From a virus, in the IMG/VR virus record IMGVR_UViG_3300027899_000015, positions 1-56,832 of that record: a DNA stretch of 56,832 nt, one strand, 5' to 3'. Below, piece after piece: positions 1 to 9,050 of this stretch. Below the pieces are notes generated by a model. The model made no database searches. It had not been told where the DNA came from and saw only the letters and a program-made list of their open reading frames with translations. A program made the position numbers and the translations under genes. The stretch's first letter is position 1. Each line of letters opens with the position of its first letter.

Positions 1-1356
1 TAATTCACTGTATAAATCACTATCCTCTCCCCACTCATCTGCTACAGCGTTTAATAAACTACCAATTTTATTTTCTTCTATTTTAGCTTCCATCATATCA
101 TCTTTGCCTGGAAATTCATCTGGTTTGGAAAATAAATAATAACTCATTTCCATTTTAGCCCAATCTTCAACATCTTTTTCAGTTGGATCTCCTTCACCAT
201 CAAAGAAGTAACTTGATGATTCATCAAATCCTTCATCATCGTTCATAAATGCGTCTACAGATTCAATTTCTTCAGGATCAATTACTGATTTAAGATAATC
301 AGAAATTAATACTTTATTTAATGTAGGAAATTGTTCGTTACCTTCAATTTCAACACTAACATATTTATTTGCTTTACCTTCTTCAACTGTATCTTCAGAT
401 AAACTAATACCAGGAAGACCAGCCATTAATGCTATCAAAGATGTTGAATCACCTTTCATAGCTTTTTCAGCTGCTGCTTTTACTTCTTCTGGTTTTAATT
501 TACCAGATTTAATCATGTCATCTACTTTATTACCAGCACTTTCGTTAGTGTTCAGTGGATCAAGAGCTTTTAAAGAAATTGAAAATGGTGAACCATCTTT
601 CTTTTTAAATTGAGCGCGTTGTTTTTCTTTATCAATAGCTATAATTGTACCAATATCTCCATTAAAAAAATCATGTGCTTGATTATCAAATTGAGTTACA
701 TTTTTATTAATTTTAGCTTTATCTCCTACTTCTAAACCTTCTTTAATAGTTTTCTCAGATCCAGTTACACCTTTATCGGGCATTACTTTAACACCTTTTG
801 GTTTAGCTGTACCTTCTTCTTTTTTACCTAAATTATCTTTAACATTAGATTTTTCGTCTTTCTTAGTTTCTTTTTTTAAATAACCATCAGCTTTAGCTTG
901 CATACCAGGAGCATCTGTTTCAGGTGCTTTAAAAGTATATGGTGATTGTTCTTGATTTAATAAACTAGAATAAAAATTAGCATCTTTAGCTAGATTTTTT
1001 AGTACAGTAGTTTTAGCTTTTTCTAAAGCCTCGTCTGTGTATTCACCTAACTCATTTAATTCATGAGCTAAACCATGACGATATTCGTATGGGTTAGCAT
1101 AATCAATATGAAGTTCTTTTAACTTAGATTCTGTAGCTTTTTTAGGTTTAACTTCGGCTTTAACAGCTTCATCAGCTTTAGATTCTTTAGTTTCTTCAGT
1201 TACAATACCTTTGTTTTTAAGGATTTGAACAGCGTCAGTGTATGAGGTTAAGTTGGTAATATACGGTAAATTGTTATCACGTCTTACTTCATATAAGAAT
1301 TTCTCGCGACTAACACCGCCAGACTTATGTTTTCTATATAATTCTAATGTTGTCAT
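1..1356 (-). CDS. Partial head-region protein with SH3/KOW-like segment (C-terminus off the left edge)
   Basis: The reading frame is open from an ATG at 1356 down to base 1, giving 452 codons with no stop, so the C-terminus lies outside the window. I do not recognise a named family. The N-terminus (MTTLELYRKHKSGGVSREKF) is basic and is followed by a Lys/Glu-rich, Ala-rich linker. Around residues 235-275 there is a segment reading GLEVGDKAKINKN and later GDIGTIIAIDKE, which resembles a small beta-barrel (SH3/KOW) fold; the 586-residue protein upstream has a similar VGDKVTYLGHPGEITAV. The C-terminal visible part is acidic. It is the last visible gene of the terminase-portal-core run, where T4 places prohead core genes, so a scaffold or internal head role is inferred only from position. 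An ATATTTATA motif lies 3 bases before the start. Confidence 0.75.
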   Translation of the reverse strand, partial: MTTLELYRKHKSGGVSREKFLYEVRRDNNLPYITNLTSYTDAVQILKNKGIVTEETKESKADEAVKAEVKPKKATESKLKELHIDYANPYEYRHGLAHELNELGEYTDEALEKAKTTVLKNLAKDANFYSSLLNQEQSPYTFKAPETDAPGMQAKADGYLKKETKKDEKSNVKDNLGKKEEGTAKPKGVKVMPDKGVTGSEKTIKEGLEVGDKAKINKNVTQFDNQAHDFFNGDIGTIIAIDKEKQRAQFKKKDGSPFSISLKALDPLNTNESAGNKVDDMIKSGKLKPEEVKAAAEKAMKGDSTSLIALMAGLPGISLSEDTVEEGKANKYVSVEIEGNEQFPTLNKVLISDYLKSVIDPEEIESVDAFMNDDEGFDESSSYFFDGEGDPTEKDVEDWAKMEMSYYLFSKPDEFPGKDDMMEAKIEENKIGSLLNAVADEWGEDSDLYSEL

Positions 1357-1359
1357 ATG

Positions 1360-1367
1360 TATAAATA
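1360..1367 (-). promoter_or_regulatory. Late-type motif ATATTTATA
   Basis: The coding strand reads TATTTATA (preceded by A), filling the gap between the stop of the 42-residue gene and the ATG three bases further on. If it is a -10 element, the transcript would be essentially leaderless. Confidence 0.45.
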
Positions 1368-1496
1368 TTAATGTCCTTGACCACGATAATTTCTTTCAGA
1401 ACGATCGTGTTTGTTATATGATTTTTTTGCTTTACCTGTTTTACGTTTACCAAATGATAATTTTTTAGAATCACCACCGCGTGTTGCCTTTGCCAT
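1368..1496 (-). CDS. Small basic phage protein, 42 residues
   Basis: This gene encodes 42 residues beginning MAKATRGGDSKKLSFGKRK and ending NKHDRSERNYRGQGH. About a third of the residues are Lys or Arg, so it is probably a nucleic-acid- or scaffold-associated peptide. From memory, similar short Lys/Arg-rich proteins with an FGKRKxGKAKK and RxYRGQG pattern recur in T4-like marine phages; I know of no established function. It starts just after the 97-residue leader-type gene and its stop abuts the late-type motif that precedes the next gene, which supports it as a real gene. T4 has small prohead core proteins (gp67, gp68) at the equivalent place, but homology cannot be claimed from the sequence. 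Confidence 0.7.
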   Translation of the reverse strand: MAKATRGGDSKKLSFGKRKTGKAKKSYNKHDRSERNYRGQGH

Positions 1497-1497
1497 A

Positions 1498-1791
1498 TTA
1501 AATATCGTTTACTATAATTTGATTAATATAAGCGCGAATATCTTCAACTTCAAATCCATCAGCTTCTAAATCTCCCATTATACCTTCAGCGGCTGCTAAT
1601 AAACTTAAGATATGATTTCTATTAACTAAACTATTCATTCTTTCAAACGCTCCACCTTCTAAATCTCCCATTATATCTTTAGCGGCATCACTTATTTCTT
1701 CTACGTTTGCTACTTCTTCTTGGTATTCACTTTCAGTGATTAAGCCAGCTAAGCGTTTTAATTTTGCTATTTCGTTTATTGGTTTTTTCAT
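1498..1791 (-). CDS. Small protein with capsid-targeting-like leader, 97 residues
   Basis: The protein starts with the basic amphipathic segment MKKPINEIAKLKRLAGLITE and then becomes strongly acidic, with two near-copies of a segment containing IMGDLE (around residues 40-45 and 72-77). The leader is close to that of the 108-residue protein encoded at 13.6-13.9 kb (MKKQINEIKRMQQLAGIINE). Both end in an Ile/Leu-x-x-Glu-like site followed by Ser, the kind of site cut by the T4 gp21 prohead protease. I infer an internal head or core protein whose leader is removed during maturation. No enzymatic motif is visible. It lies 10 bases after the 334-residue gene in the same run. Confidence 0.75.
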   Translation of the reverse strand: MKKPINEIAKLKRLAGLITESEYQEEVANVEEISDAAKDIMGDLEGGAFERMNSLVNRNHILSLLAAAEGIMGDLEADGFEVEDIRAYINQIIVNDI

Positions 1792-1801
1792 TATCTTAAT
1801 T

Positions 1802-2806
1802 TTAGTATCCTAATTTTTTAATTCTTTCTTTAACAAATAAAGCTGCTTGTTGTACTGGGTAATCAAATTTCTTAGCAATACCTTTTAAGAATTGTAATAC
1901 TAATTTATCACCTTCTGGATTATCTGATTTAAACATACGAACAGATTCTTCATTTACATTTTCATATTTAAAAGTACCTCCATCTTCTGGATCTTCCATA
2001 CTTAAATCACCGTTTATTATTCTTTCAATTCTATCCATAGCTGGGTCAGCATAAATTCCTCCATCAGAGTAATTATCAATAATATTTTGAATCAGTTGAA
2101 TATGATCTGAAGATAAAGTTTGAACATTATTTGAAGATAAATTTTCACTTAATTCATTTTGTCTACGTCTTGAGTAGTCACTAACTGGTTCTTCGTCTTG
2201 TCCTACTTCAGCATCAAATCCTACTTCATCAACAAAATCTTGTAATTCACTTAAAGCATCTAATAAACCTTCTTTATCAGCGGTTGGAATATTAGAGTTA
2301 GTAGATATATTACTAATTAATCTACGAAGTTTATCATCAGCACTTGCTATTTTATTAATATCCATTGATTCTTCAACTGGTTTTTTAGTTTCAAATAATT
2401 TGTTGAAGAATGATTTTAATTTATCATGTAAAGCAGAAGCATCATCGTCAGATAATTTTTTAGCTGCTTTAGAAATTACAGCGGTAATTTTATCATACAT
2501 TTCCTGTACTTTAGCTTGGTCAACTGTTTCGTTAACACCACCAAATTGTTCTTCTTCTTTAGCTTCATTAGCGTATTTCTTACAATAAGAATAATCAACT
2601 TCATCTTGATTACCTTCATCATCTACACGATAGCATTTACCATCATTCACAGTGTATATTACTTCACGCTCAGCTAAGAAATCCATTTGTTTTTCAGCTT
2701 CAGCATCTTCAATATCATGACCCATGTCTTCTTTTACTTTAGCTTTAGCGTAAGGTCCTAACTTATTTTCTGTTAGGAATTTTTTCATATCAAAATTGTC
2801 TGCCAT
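1802..2806 (-). CDS. Putative internal head/core protein with FLTE leader, 334 residues
   Basis: Acidic, helix-rich protein of unknown family. The N-terminus MADNFDMKKFLTENKLG closely matches that of the 323-residue protein at 9.7-10.7 kb (MADFDFKKFIVENKLK). The FLTE and FIVE tetrapeptides resemble the FIAE that ends the T4 internal-protein capsid-targeting sequence. A segment near residues 45-75 (REVIYTVNDGKCYRVDDEG) looks like a small beta-hairpin unit, and the C-terminal 50 residues form a basic helical tail (LVLQFLKGIAKKFDYPVQQA). It sits two bases after the 586-residue gene, in the stretch between portal and capsid genes where T4-like phages place prohead core components. A structural or packaged role is inferred; enzymatic function is not supported. 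Confidence 0.75.
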   Translation of the reverse strand: MADNFDMKKFLTENKLGPYAKAKVKEDMGHDIEDAEAEKQMDFLAEREVIYTVNDGKCYRVDDEGNQDEVDYSYCKKYANEAKEEEQFGGVNETVDQAKVQEMYDKITAVISKAAKKLSDDDASALHDKLKSFFNKLFETKKPVEESMDINKIASADDKLRRLISNISTNSNIPTADKEGLLDALSELQDFVDEVGFDAEVGQDEEPVSDYSRRRQNELSENLSSNNVQTLSSDHIQLIQNIIDNYSDGGIYADPAMDRIERIINGDLSMEDPEDGGTFKYENVNEESVRMFKSDNPEGDKLVLQFLKGIAKKFDYPVQQAALFVKERIKKLGY

Positions 2807-2808
2807 TT

Positions 2809-4569
2809 TTATTTTAGTTTTGTCGATTTAAAAAATAAGGATTTTGTTGATTCTTTAATTTGTTGAATTGATTTTTCAGTATATTTTTTATATTTCAATC
2901 CACCTTCACTTTCGCTTAATTCACTCTGTAAGCGATTCATATATTCAAATAAACGATTAATTTCATTTACTTTTTGTTTTACTTGTTTAACAGCTGAATG
3001 GAATTGTTCTGGTTTAGTGCGTGTTTTAGATTCGTTTCTAAACTGAGAGTATCCTTCTAATAATGATTCTTCACTTATTGGTGATTCAAATGAAGCATTA
3101 TTGAAGAAATCAAAAATCCATTCAGCCATATCCATTGTAAAGTTATTTTCACCTATCATACTGATTAGGTTATTTACTTTAGCTAATGCTTTAGGATATC
3201 TTTGTAACTTTATATTGATAAATTCCTTACCTGATTTAAATCCAGATGCTTCTTTTAGATTTTTATTAACATCATCCATATCAATATCAATTTCTAAGCT
3301 AATGTTATTTTCTTTAGCTTTTTCATTATGAGGTTTGATGACAAGTTTATTAACCTTATCTTTTACTTTCATCACTATCCAATCCTCACCATCTTTAAAA
3401 TGAATTATATCATCTACTTTATATCCTTCTTTTAAATACATACCAGTTAACTTTCTTAGTACTTTAACAATTTCTTCTCTTGAAGCACCTGGAGTGTTCA
3501 TCCATTGTAAAAATACTTCTTGAGCGTCTGGAGATAATTTACCTTGTTGTTTCGCGGCTTGTAGGTAAGTTAAAATTTTATCAGTACTATTGTCTTCTTT
3601 TATATTTTTATTGGTGAACCAATCATAAGTACCTTCATCATTATCTTGTTCTTCAGGTTGAAATTCAATTTCACCTTCTTTTGTCCATTTCCAATTTGGA
3701 AATTTAGCTAATACATCATCGATAGTATTAACTTGTAATTTATTGGTTCTGTTTCCAGCAGCATCAATTACATTAATAGAGAAAGTACCTGTTGAAGGTT
3801 CAAAATAAACATCAGAATCAGTTTTAAGATCTGTACCGATATGAATTGCTTCATTCATCATCGCCGCTCTTCTGTCAATTTCTCCTTTATCCATATAAGG
3901 ATTAGTTTCGCTTTGTCCTCTTAACTTAGAAATTGCGGCATCAATTTTATTTAACATATCTCCATATCTATCAGCTACAGGGCCACCTTCTGGTTCTGCT
4001 TCTTGTTCCATATCTTTTTCTATCTCAGCTCTTTTTTTAAGAAGCATGCTGATTTTAGCTTGATTTGGATTTGTTTTTTGAGCTTGAGTATTTGGAATAT
4101 CTTTTTTAGTTTGAGTATTTAGAGCATCTTTTTTAGCTCTCATAGCCATTAAAACACGATCATTAATATCTATTTCTTTTAATGGCTTAATTTCACCACC
4201 TTTATTCCATACGTTTGTTACTTTGGTTTTACCTGTTCCTTTATCATAAAGAACATTATAAGTAATATCACCTGTCATTTCTTTATTAACAGCGGTAATT
4301 TCACCTGGATGTCCTAAGTAAGTTACTTTGTCTCCTACTTTAAAATCTTCCCATAATTCTTTATAGTCCATAGCTTTAGATGGACGATTTGGGATTGATG
4401 GAGCAGATTTCCAATCTTTAGGAGTACCTTTGTTATTACTTTTACCAAAAGCATATTTTGTAGCTACACCTTCACCAGCGCCAGCAGTAACAGAAGCGCC
4501 AGTACCAGTACCAGACATTTCTTTTCTAAGAGCGGTGGCTAATTCCTGTTTTAATTTATTTTTATCCAT
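2809..4569 (-). CDS. Head-region structural protein with SH3/KOW-like segment and C-terminal coiled coil, 586 residues
   Basis: I do not recognise a named family. The N-terminal 60 residues are Gly/Ala/Thr-rich and low in complexity. Residues 75-100 contain FKVGDKVTYLGHPGEITAV, an SH3/KOW-like pattern also seen in the partial protein at the left edge, and a second VDDIIHFKDGEDWIVM occurs near residue 380. The middle is charged and helical. The last 120 residues (VKQVKQKVNEINRLFEYMN and onward) look like a long coiled coil ending in a very basic tail. The start overlaps the end of the 284-residue gene by 8 bases, so the two are translationally linked. Its position after the portal suggests a prohead core or head-associated protein; this is inference. 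Confidence 0.75.
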   Translation of the reverse strand: MDKNKLKQELATALRKEMSGTGTGASVTAGAGEGVATKYAFGKSNNKGTPKDWKSAPSIPNRPSKAMDYKELWEDFKVGDKVTYLGHPGEITAVNKEMTGDITYNVLYDKGTGKTKVTNVWNKGGEIKPLKEIDINDRVLMAMRAKKDALNTQTKKDIPNTQAQKTNPNQAKISMLLKKRAEIEKDMEQEAEPEGGPVADRYGDMLNKIDAAISKLRGQSETNPYMDKGEIDRRAAMMNEAIHIGTDLKTDSDVYFEPSTGTFSINVIDAAGNRTNKLQVNTIDDVLAKFPNWKWTKEGEIEFQPEEQDNDEGTYDWFTNKNIKEDNSTDKILTYLQAAKQQGKLSPDAQEVFLQWMNTPGASREEIVKVLRKLTGMYLKEGYKVDDIIHFKDGEDWIVMKVKDKVNKLVIKPHNEKAKENNISLEIDIDMDDVNKNLKEASGFKSGKEFINIKLQRYPKALAKVNNLISMIGENNFTMDMAEWIFDFFNNASFESPISEESLLEGYSQFRNESKTRTKPEQFHSAVKQVKQKVNEINRLFEYMNRLQSELSESEGGLKYKKYTEKSIQQIKESTKSLFFKSTKLK

Positions 4570-5416
4570 TTACTTTTTTGATTTCTTCAGCTAACTGCTG
4601 ATATTGAAGTAAGGTTACTAAATGATCATCTTTTACAGATGATTTAGTAGATATCGGTTTAATCAACGTTATAACTTCGTTTAACTTAATTTCAATTGTC
4701 TTATCATTAACTTGTTTAACTAAATCAGTTAGTTCTTGTTTAACTTTATTTAGGTTTTCGTTGATGAATACTTTAAGATGTTCAGGATTAGAAATATTAT
4801 TGATAAATTCTTTAAGAACTAATTTTTGTCTATCACTTAAGTCAGAATATTTAGAATTGAATTTTTCAATTAGCATCCTGTACGCCAATATGCGTATATT
4901 TTTATCTTCTTTATTGAAACTTTTAAGTTCATCCGAATCAGTATTTTCAATTAACTGTTTTTTCGTGATGTGTTCCATGATAGCAAGTTTATTGATTACG
5001 ATTTGTTTCGGTTCAACAAACTTATTTTCCATTGCTGATTCAAATAGTGTATAAGCGGCAGCTAATGTTTTATAGTTATTTACTTTTGACTTGAAGAAGC
5101 TTTCTAAGTTATAATGTTTCTTAATTTCTTTAATTAAGTTGTATTTTTCCTTAAGTAATTCTTCTTTTTTTAATTTTTTAGCTAGATCAACAGTAGTATT
5201 GATTAAAGATTCAGCTTTACCTTCACTTAAACGGGGTGCGGTTAAGATAGTGTGGTAAAGTTTATGTTCTTTTGCTAATTCACTGTTAGTAAAAAATTTT
5301 TTTACAATTTTTACAGCCTTAGAATCAGTGTTTGCTAACGTATCAGATGCAATTTGACGCACTAATAGTTCAAATAATACACCTGTGTTACGAAATTTGT
5401 TATGTTTAATACGCAT
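4562..5416 (-). CDS. Conserved-looking protein next to the portal gene, 284 residues
   Basis: Lys-rich, almost entirely helical protein beginning MRIKHNKFRNTGVLFELLVR. No catalytic motif, signal peptide or membrane segment is visible. Genes of this size and composition directly follow the portal gene in several T4-like marine phages as far as I recall, but no function is established. It is separated from the portal gene by 36 bases containing a late-type ATATTTATA motif, and it overlaps the 586-residue gene, so it probably opens a short operon of head-assembly genes. A role in scaffold or portal assembly is inferred from location only. Confidence 0.75.
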   Translation of the reverse strand: MRIKHNKFRNTGVLFELLVRQIASDTLANTDSKAVKIVKKFFTNSELAKEHKLYHTILTAPRLSEGKAESLINTTVDLAKKLKKEELLKEKYNLIKEIKKHYNLESFFKSKVNNYKTLAAAYTLFESAMENKFVEPKQIVINKLAIMEHITKKQLIENTDSDELKSFNKEDKNIRILAYRMLIEKFNSKYSDLSDRQKLVLKEFINNISNPEHLKVFINENLNKVKQELTDLVKQVNDKTIEIKLNEVITLIKPISTKSSVKDDHLVTLLQYQQLAEEIKKVNG

Positions 5417-5438
5417 AATTTAGTATAATGATACTACC

Positions 5439-5446
5439 TATAAATA
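5439..5446 (-). promoter_or_regulatory. Late-type motif ATATTTATA
   Basis: Exact motif in the short gap between the portal stop codon and the start of the 284-residue gene, 22 bases before that ATG. Same sequence and placement as the other structural-gene gaps in the window. Confidence 0.5.
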
Positions 5447-5452
5447 TGTAGT

Positions 5453-7342
5453 TTATTTAATTTCATCGCGAATATTATCTTCATTTAACATATCACTTTC
5501 AAATAATGTTGTTTTACGACTTACTGGTAGTTTTTCAAACATTGCTTTGTTTTTTAAATATGTTTCTAACGCTAAAGGTGAACCACCTTTCCATTGGGTT
5601 TTAGATAAAACATCTTCTTGGTCTGCGCCTGCAGCGCGATATGTTTTAGCCCCAATACGATCTTTACCAAAAGCATTATCTTGTCTATTAATATTTGATA
5701 CTGATTTTTCAGGACGACCAACTAAATGTACTGGTTCATTTGGATTTTTCTCATTATATCCTGTTGGTACTTCACCATCATTTCTACCTTTACCATAAGC
5801 TGTTGCTAATTGGTGTGGTGTACCATATACCTGACCTGTTTCTGATGGGTCATTTCCTTCTTCTTCGATTTGGTTTAATCTAAACTTACGTTTTTTATCT
5901 TCAGCTATTAAATCACGATATTCATCATATTGATCTTCACTAAAGTGGAATATACTATCGTAAATCCAATCTGTTGGTAACAAATTGTTTTCCATTATTT
6001 GTGAAGCTAAATCAACTTTTTCTTTCATTAGTGCTATACGTTCTTGATCATAAATGATAGAAGGTGTTGTTAATGATAAATCAAAATTTGTTAAAGATTC
6101 ACCATCATATCCTTGACTATATAAATGTACTAAGGCAATTTTGGTTAATTCTGATAATAATATTCTTTGGATACGTTCAACTGTACGAGCAAATCTGATA
6201 TCTTCAGCTGCTAATGTAGCTTTACCAGTTAAATCTTTTTCATATCCCATGAATGCTTTAGGTATCTTAAGAGCAGCAAATAATTTGTCTCTTAAGTAAG
6301 CAACGTCTTCAATACCGTTATATTCTAATCCTTTTGCTGTGTCAATACGAGTTGATTGGTCATTTCCTCTTACAGGTATGTAAAAGTCTTCCATCATATT
6401 CATCATATTGTACTTAAGATTATATTGACCAGTTTGTGGGTCGACATAAGGTACTTTCTTAAGTTTTTGTACTGTTTTCTGCATAAATGCTTCTACCTCA
6501 TTTGGAGGAATAGCTCCTACGTTCATATAAAATATTCTCTTTTCAGGAGCACGAACAATACGATGTATTAACATCGCATCTTCCATTAATATCATTTGTT
6601 TAAAAATTTTACGACCTGGTTCTAGATAACTTCTACCATAAGGTAAATAGTTAACGTCACTTATTAATCTAAAGTGAGCCATTTCGTAATTTTCAAAGTA
6701 AATATCTGATGTAGATGTACCCAAAGCGTATTGTGTTTGTGGTGATGTAATACCAGATACACTTGTTGGATCGTATTTGAATCTTACATAAGTAGGATTT
6801 TTAACATCAGTTCCTTCTTCACGTATAATTGAATAAGCTGAAAATGGTATTACATTATATACACCAAATTTTTCAGCTATTTCTAATTTAAGATAAAAAT
6901 CTCCATACTTACACATATTACGAGCCCAACTCCATAAATTAAATTCAAGATTCAATACATCATAAAATAAATTATAAAGTATTTTCTGAATATTTTCATC
7001 ACTTGAACGAATATGAAGCATTTCTCCATGTTCATTTTTTAAAGTACATTCATCTGCTATAATATCAAGTGCAGAAGCTACAATAGCGTCTGTATCCATT
7101 GATTCATAATCAGTATAAAGTTGTACTCTTAATGTTTGATAGTTGTAAACGTTGTTTACATTGTAAATTCCAGCTCCAGATGTTGTATATATTTTAGTGA
7201 ATCTATCAACTAACGCGTTAGTCTGTAAAGTACCTAATGATTGGATACGATCTGTGTCTATTACTCTTAACTCATCTCCACCTATATTCCTAATAACGAC
7301 GTCTGAAGAGAATAAACGTTTAAGATTTTGAAATAATCCCAT
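5453..7342 (-). CDS. Portal vertex protein (T4 gp20 family)
   Basis: This protein forms the dodecameric portal through which DNA is packaged and to which the neck and tail attach. At 629 residues it is somewhat longer than T4 gp20. Diagnostic segments are readable: MDTDAIVASALDIIADE near the N-terminus, then RAPEKRIFYMNVG, YVDPQTGQYNLKYNMMNMMEDFYIPVR-type sequence in the middle (read in two parts), and a clip/stem region with PKAFMGYEKDLTGKATLAAE. These are the landmarks of the Gp20 portal family. The C-terminal 120 residues are Asn/Gly-rich and less conserved. It directly follows the terminase gene, as in T4-like phages generally. The start is the first ATG after a late-type motif 16 bases upstream. 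Confidence 0.95.
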   Translation of the reverse strand: MGLFQNLKRLFSSDVVIRNIGGDELRVIDTDRIQSLGTLQTNALVDRFTKIYTTSGAGIYNVNNVYNYQTLRVQLYTDYESMDTDAIVASALDIIADECTLKNEHGEMLHIRSSDENIQKILYNLFYDVLNLEFNLWSWARNMCKYGDFYLKLEIAEKFGVYNVIPFSAYSIIREEGTDVKNPTYVRFKYDPTSVSGITSPQTQYALGTSTSDIYFENYEMAHFRLISDVNYLPYGRSYLEPGRKIFKQMILMEDAMLIHRIVRAPEKRIFYMNVGAIPPNEVEAFMQKTVQKLKKVPYVDPQTGQYNLKYNMMNMMEDFYIPVRGNDQSTRIDTAKGLEYNGIEDVAYLRDKLFAALKIPKAFMGYEKDLTGKATLAAEDIRFARTVERIQRILLSELTKIALVHLYSQGYDGESLTNFDLSLTTPSIIYDQERIALMKEKVDLASQIMENNLLPTDWIYDSIFHFSEDQYDEYRDLIAEDKKRKFRLNQIEEEGNDPSETGQVYGTPHQLATAYGKGRNDGEVPTGYNEKNPNEPVHLVGRPEKSVSNINRQDNAFGKDRIGAKTYRAAGADQEDVLSKTQWKGGSPLALETYLKNKAMFEKLPVSRKTTLFESDMLNEDNIRDEIK

Positions 7343-7358
7343 AATAATTTGTATATGT

Positions 7359-7366
7359 TATAAATA
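7359..7366 (-). promoter_or_regulatory. Late-type motif ATATTTATA
   Basis: Exact motif in the 29-base gap between terminase and portal genes, 16 bases before the portal ATG. Confidence 0.5.
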
Positions 7367-7371
7367 TTTGT

Positions 7372-8958
7372 TTATATCAGCCAGCTAATATCTTCCATAC
7401 CTCCATTACCTGTATCCATTTGCCATGGATTTTGTTGTATTGGGGAGTGAGGATTATATGTAATTGGACCGCTAAGATATGATACTTTTCCTATTCCTCC
7501 AAGCGAAGCTCTAGTTAAATCCATTCCTGTTTGCTGAAAACGTAAAGCTGTATCTCTTAAAAACATACCTATACCAAATGCCATTACAAGATCATCATTG
7601 TATCCATCTGTAGATTGTGCTTTACCATTTTTCCAAATAAATGTTCGTAATTCTTCAAGTAATCTACGTGATTGTATTATACAAGCTCTGTCTCTCATGT
7701 ATGCCTCTAATTTAGAAACAACTAATGGACGTGTTTTGATTGTATTTGAGAAACCAGGTACTAAATTATTTTCATTTCTATTTAAAAAATTATCCATACT
7801 TATATTTGTAGTATCTGATTTAGATGAATAGTACATATTTCTGTATCCTCTATCTACAACTGTTTGTACTGTGTCCCATCCTATATTAGCATTTTCAATT
7901 ACAAGTAAAGCTTCATTATACTCAGTAGCTAATGCTACCAACATATGTCCATAATCTCTAGTTCCAACCTGACCCTTATATTCTGCTACTTGTTTTGCTT
8001 CTAGTACATCAATAACATGACAAGCTGAATAGTCTTTTCCATCTCCTCTTGCTACGTCAGCCACTACAACATAGTTTTTTGAATAATCAGGATATTCCCA
8101 TTTCCATAAATTACCATCAAATCCACCCTTAGCAATAGGCTCTGCTTGAAATGTTTGAATATACCAATTTAAAATATCTGGTTCAATAACAGTATCACCT
8201 GAAGTACTAAAGTCACAATCACATTCTTGGGCCGCATTTCTAAGACCTAAAATAGCATCTTGTTCATCTCTCCATTTTTGAGTTCGTTCAGGATGTACAG
8301 TCCAAGGTAATTTAATAGAAATAAATCCGTTTTTACCTTCTTCTCCACCAATAAAAGTTCTATGGAACCAATTACCTGTACCATATGGAGTTGAAATAGC
8401 TATACATTGTCCTCCAGTGGCCAACGTTTGTTGAGCAGAAGCGAATATCTCATCTATACCTTCAATAAACGCTGCTTCATCTAATAACAATAATGATACT
8501 GCTTCAGATCTACCAGCGTCACCTGTCGCACCAATTGCTTTAATTTGAGATCCATTTGCTAATTTTAGACTTAATTTATTATTTTCTATTGCTTTTAATT
8601 GTAACCAACTTGGTAAATTATCATAAGCAAATTTTACTTTAGTAACCATGTTTTTAGCAGTTTCCTGCTTAGTGGCTATACAAAGTATATTTTTGTCCTT
8701 ATTAAATAACATTAACCATAATGAGTAGGCAGATACTAGAGTAGATATACCTAATTGTCTTGATTTATTTACAATACTATATTTATTCTTTTTAAATTGG
8801 TTTAGCACTCCTTCTTGGAAAGGATATAAATTAAATTGGATACGACCACGTTGTGGATGTTGAATCCAATAATATTTTTTCATAAAGTAGACAGGATCTT
8901 GAGCACATTTAACAAATTCCTGTTTAATTATTTCCTTAATATTTTGTTGTTCACTCAT
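7372..8958 (-). CDS. Terminase large subunit (T4 gp17 type)
   Basis: This is the DNA-packaging motor ATPase and headful nuclease that docks on the portal. The deviant P-loop is KSRQLGIST at residues 65-73, with the basic residue at the front of the loop instead of the usual GKT; this is seen in a branch of phage terminases. Walker B with the catalytic Glu is LLLLDEA (157-162), and STPYGTGN at about 189-196 fits the coupling motif. The RNase H-like nuclease shows D301 in VVVADVARGDGKDYS, E355 in LLVIENANIGWD, and D455-D456 in GYNDDLVMA. Length (528) is slightly below T4 gp17 (610). The ATG follows a late-type motif by 3 bases, immediately after a terminator. Confidence 0.95.
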   Translation of the reverse strand: MSEQQNIKEIIKQEFVKCAQDPVYFMKKYYWIQHPQRGRIQFNLYPFQEGVLNQFKKNKYSIVNKSRQLGISTLVSAYSLWLMLFNKDKNILCIATKQETAKNMVTKVKFAYDNLPSWLQLKAIENNKLSLKLANGSQIKAIGATGDAGRSEAVSLLLLDEAAFIEGIDEIFASAQQTLATGGQCIAISTPYGTGNWFHRTFIGGEEGKNGFISIKLPWTVHPERTQKWRDEQDAILGLRNAAQECDCDFSTSGDTVIEPDILNWYIQTFQAEPIAKGGFDGNLWKWEYPDYSKNYVVVADVARGDGKDYSACHVIDVLEAKQVAEYKGQVGTRDYGHMLVALATEYNEALLVIENANIGWDTVQTVVDRGYRNMYYSSKSDTTNISMDNFLNRNENNLVPGFSNTIKTRPLVVSKLEAYMRDRACIIQSRRLLEELRTFIWKNGKAQSTDGYNDDLVMAFGIGMFLRDTALRFQQTGMDLTRASLGGIGKVSYLSGPITYNPHSPIQQNPWQMDTGNGGMEDISWLI

Positions 8959-8961
8959 GTA

Positions 8962-8969
8962 TATAAATA
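8962..8969 (-). promoter_or_regulatory. Late-type motif ATATTTATA before terminase
   Basis: Exact motif three bases before the terminase ATG and directly after the T-rich tail of the terminator hairpin, so a new transcript would have to start here to express terminase efficiently. Confidence 0.5.
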
Positions 8970-8971
8970 TA

Positions 8972-9003
8972 TAAAAGGAACCCGACCTTACGGGGTCGGG
9001 TTC
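8972..9003 (-). terminator. Rho-independent terminator
   Basis: Perfect 10-bp stem (GAACCCGACC with GGTCGGGTTC, positions 8978-8987 and 8994-9003) and a 6-base loop. On the minus strand it is followed by CCTTTTATAT. It would end transcripts from the membrane coiled-coil gene and the genes above it. The GC-rich stem stands out in AT-rich surroundings. The 47 bases between it and the next gene hold nothing else I can call. Confidence 0.85.
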
Positions 9004-9050
9004 AGAACTATAATACTGAGACTATAGCGGGGATTGTTCCTAAGGTAGAA

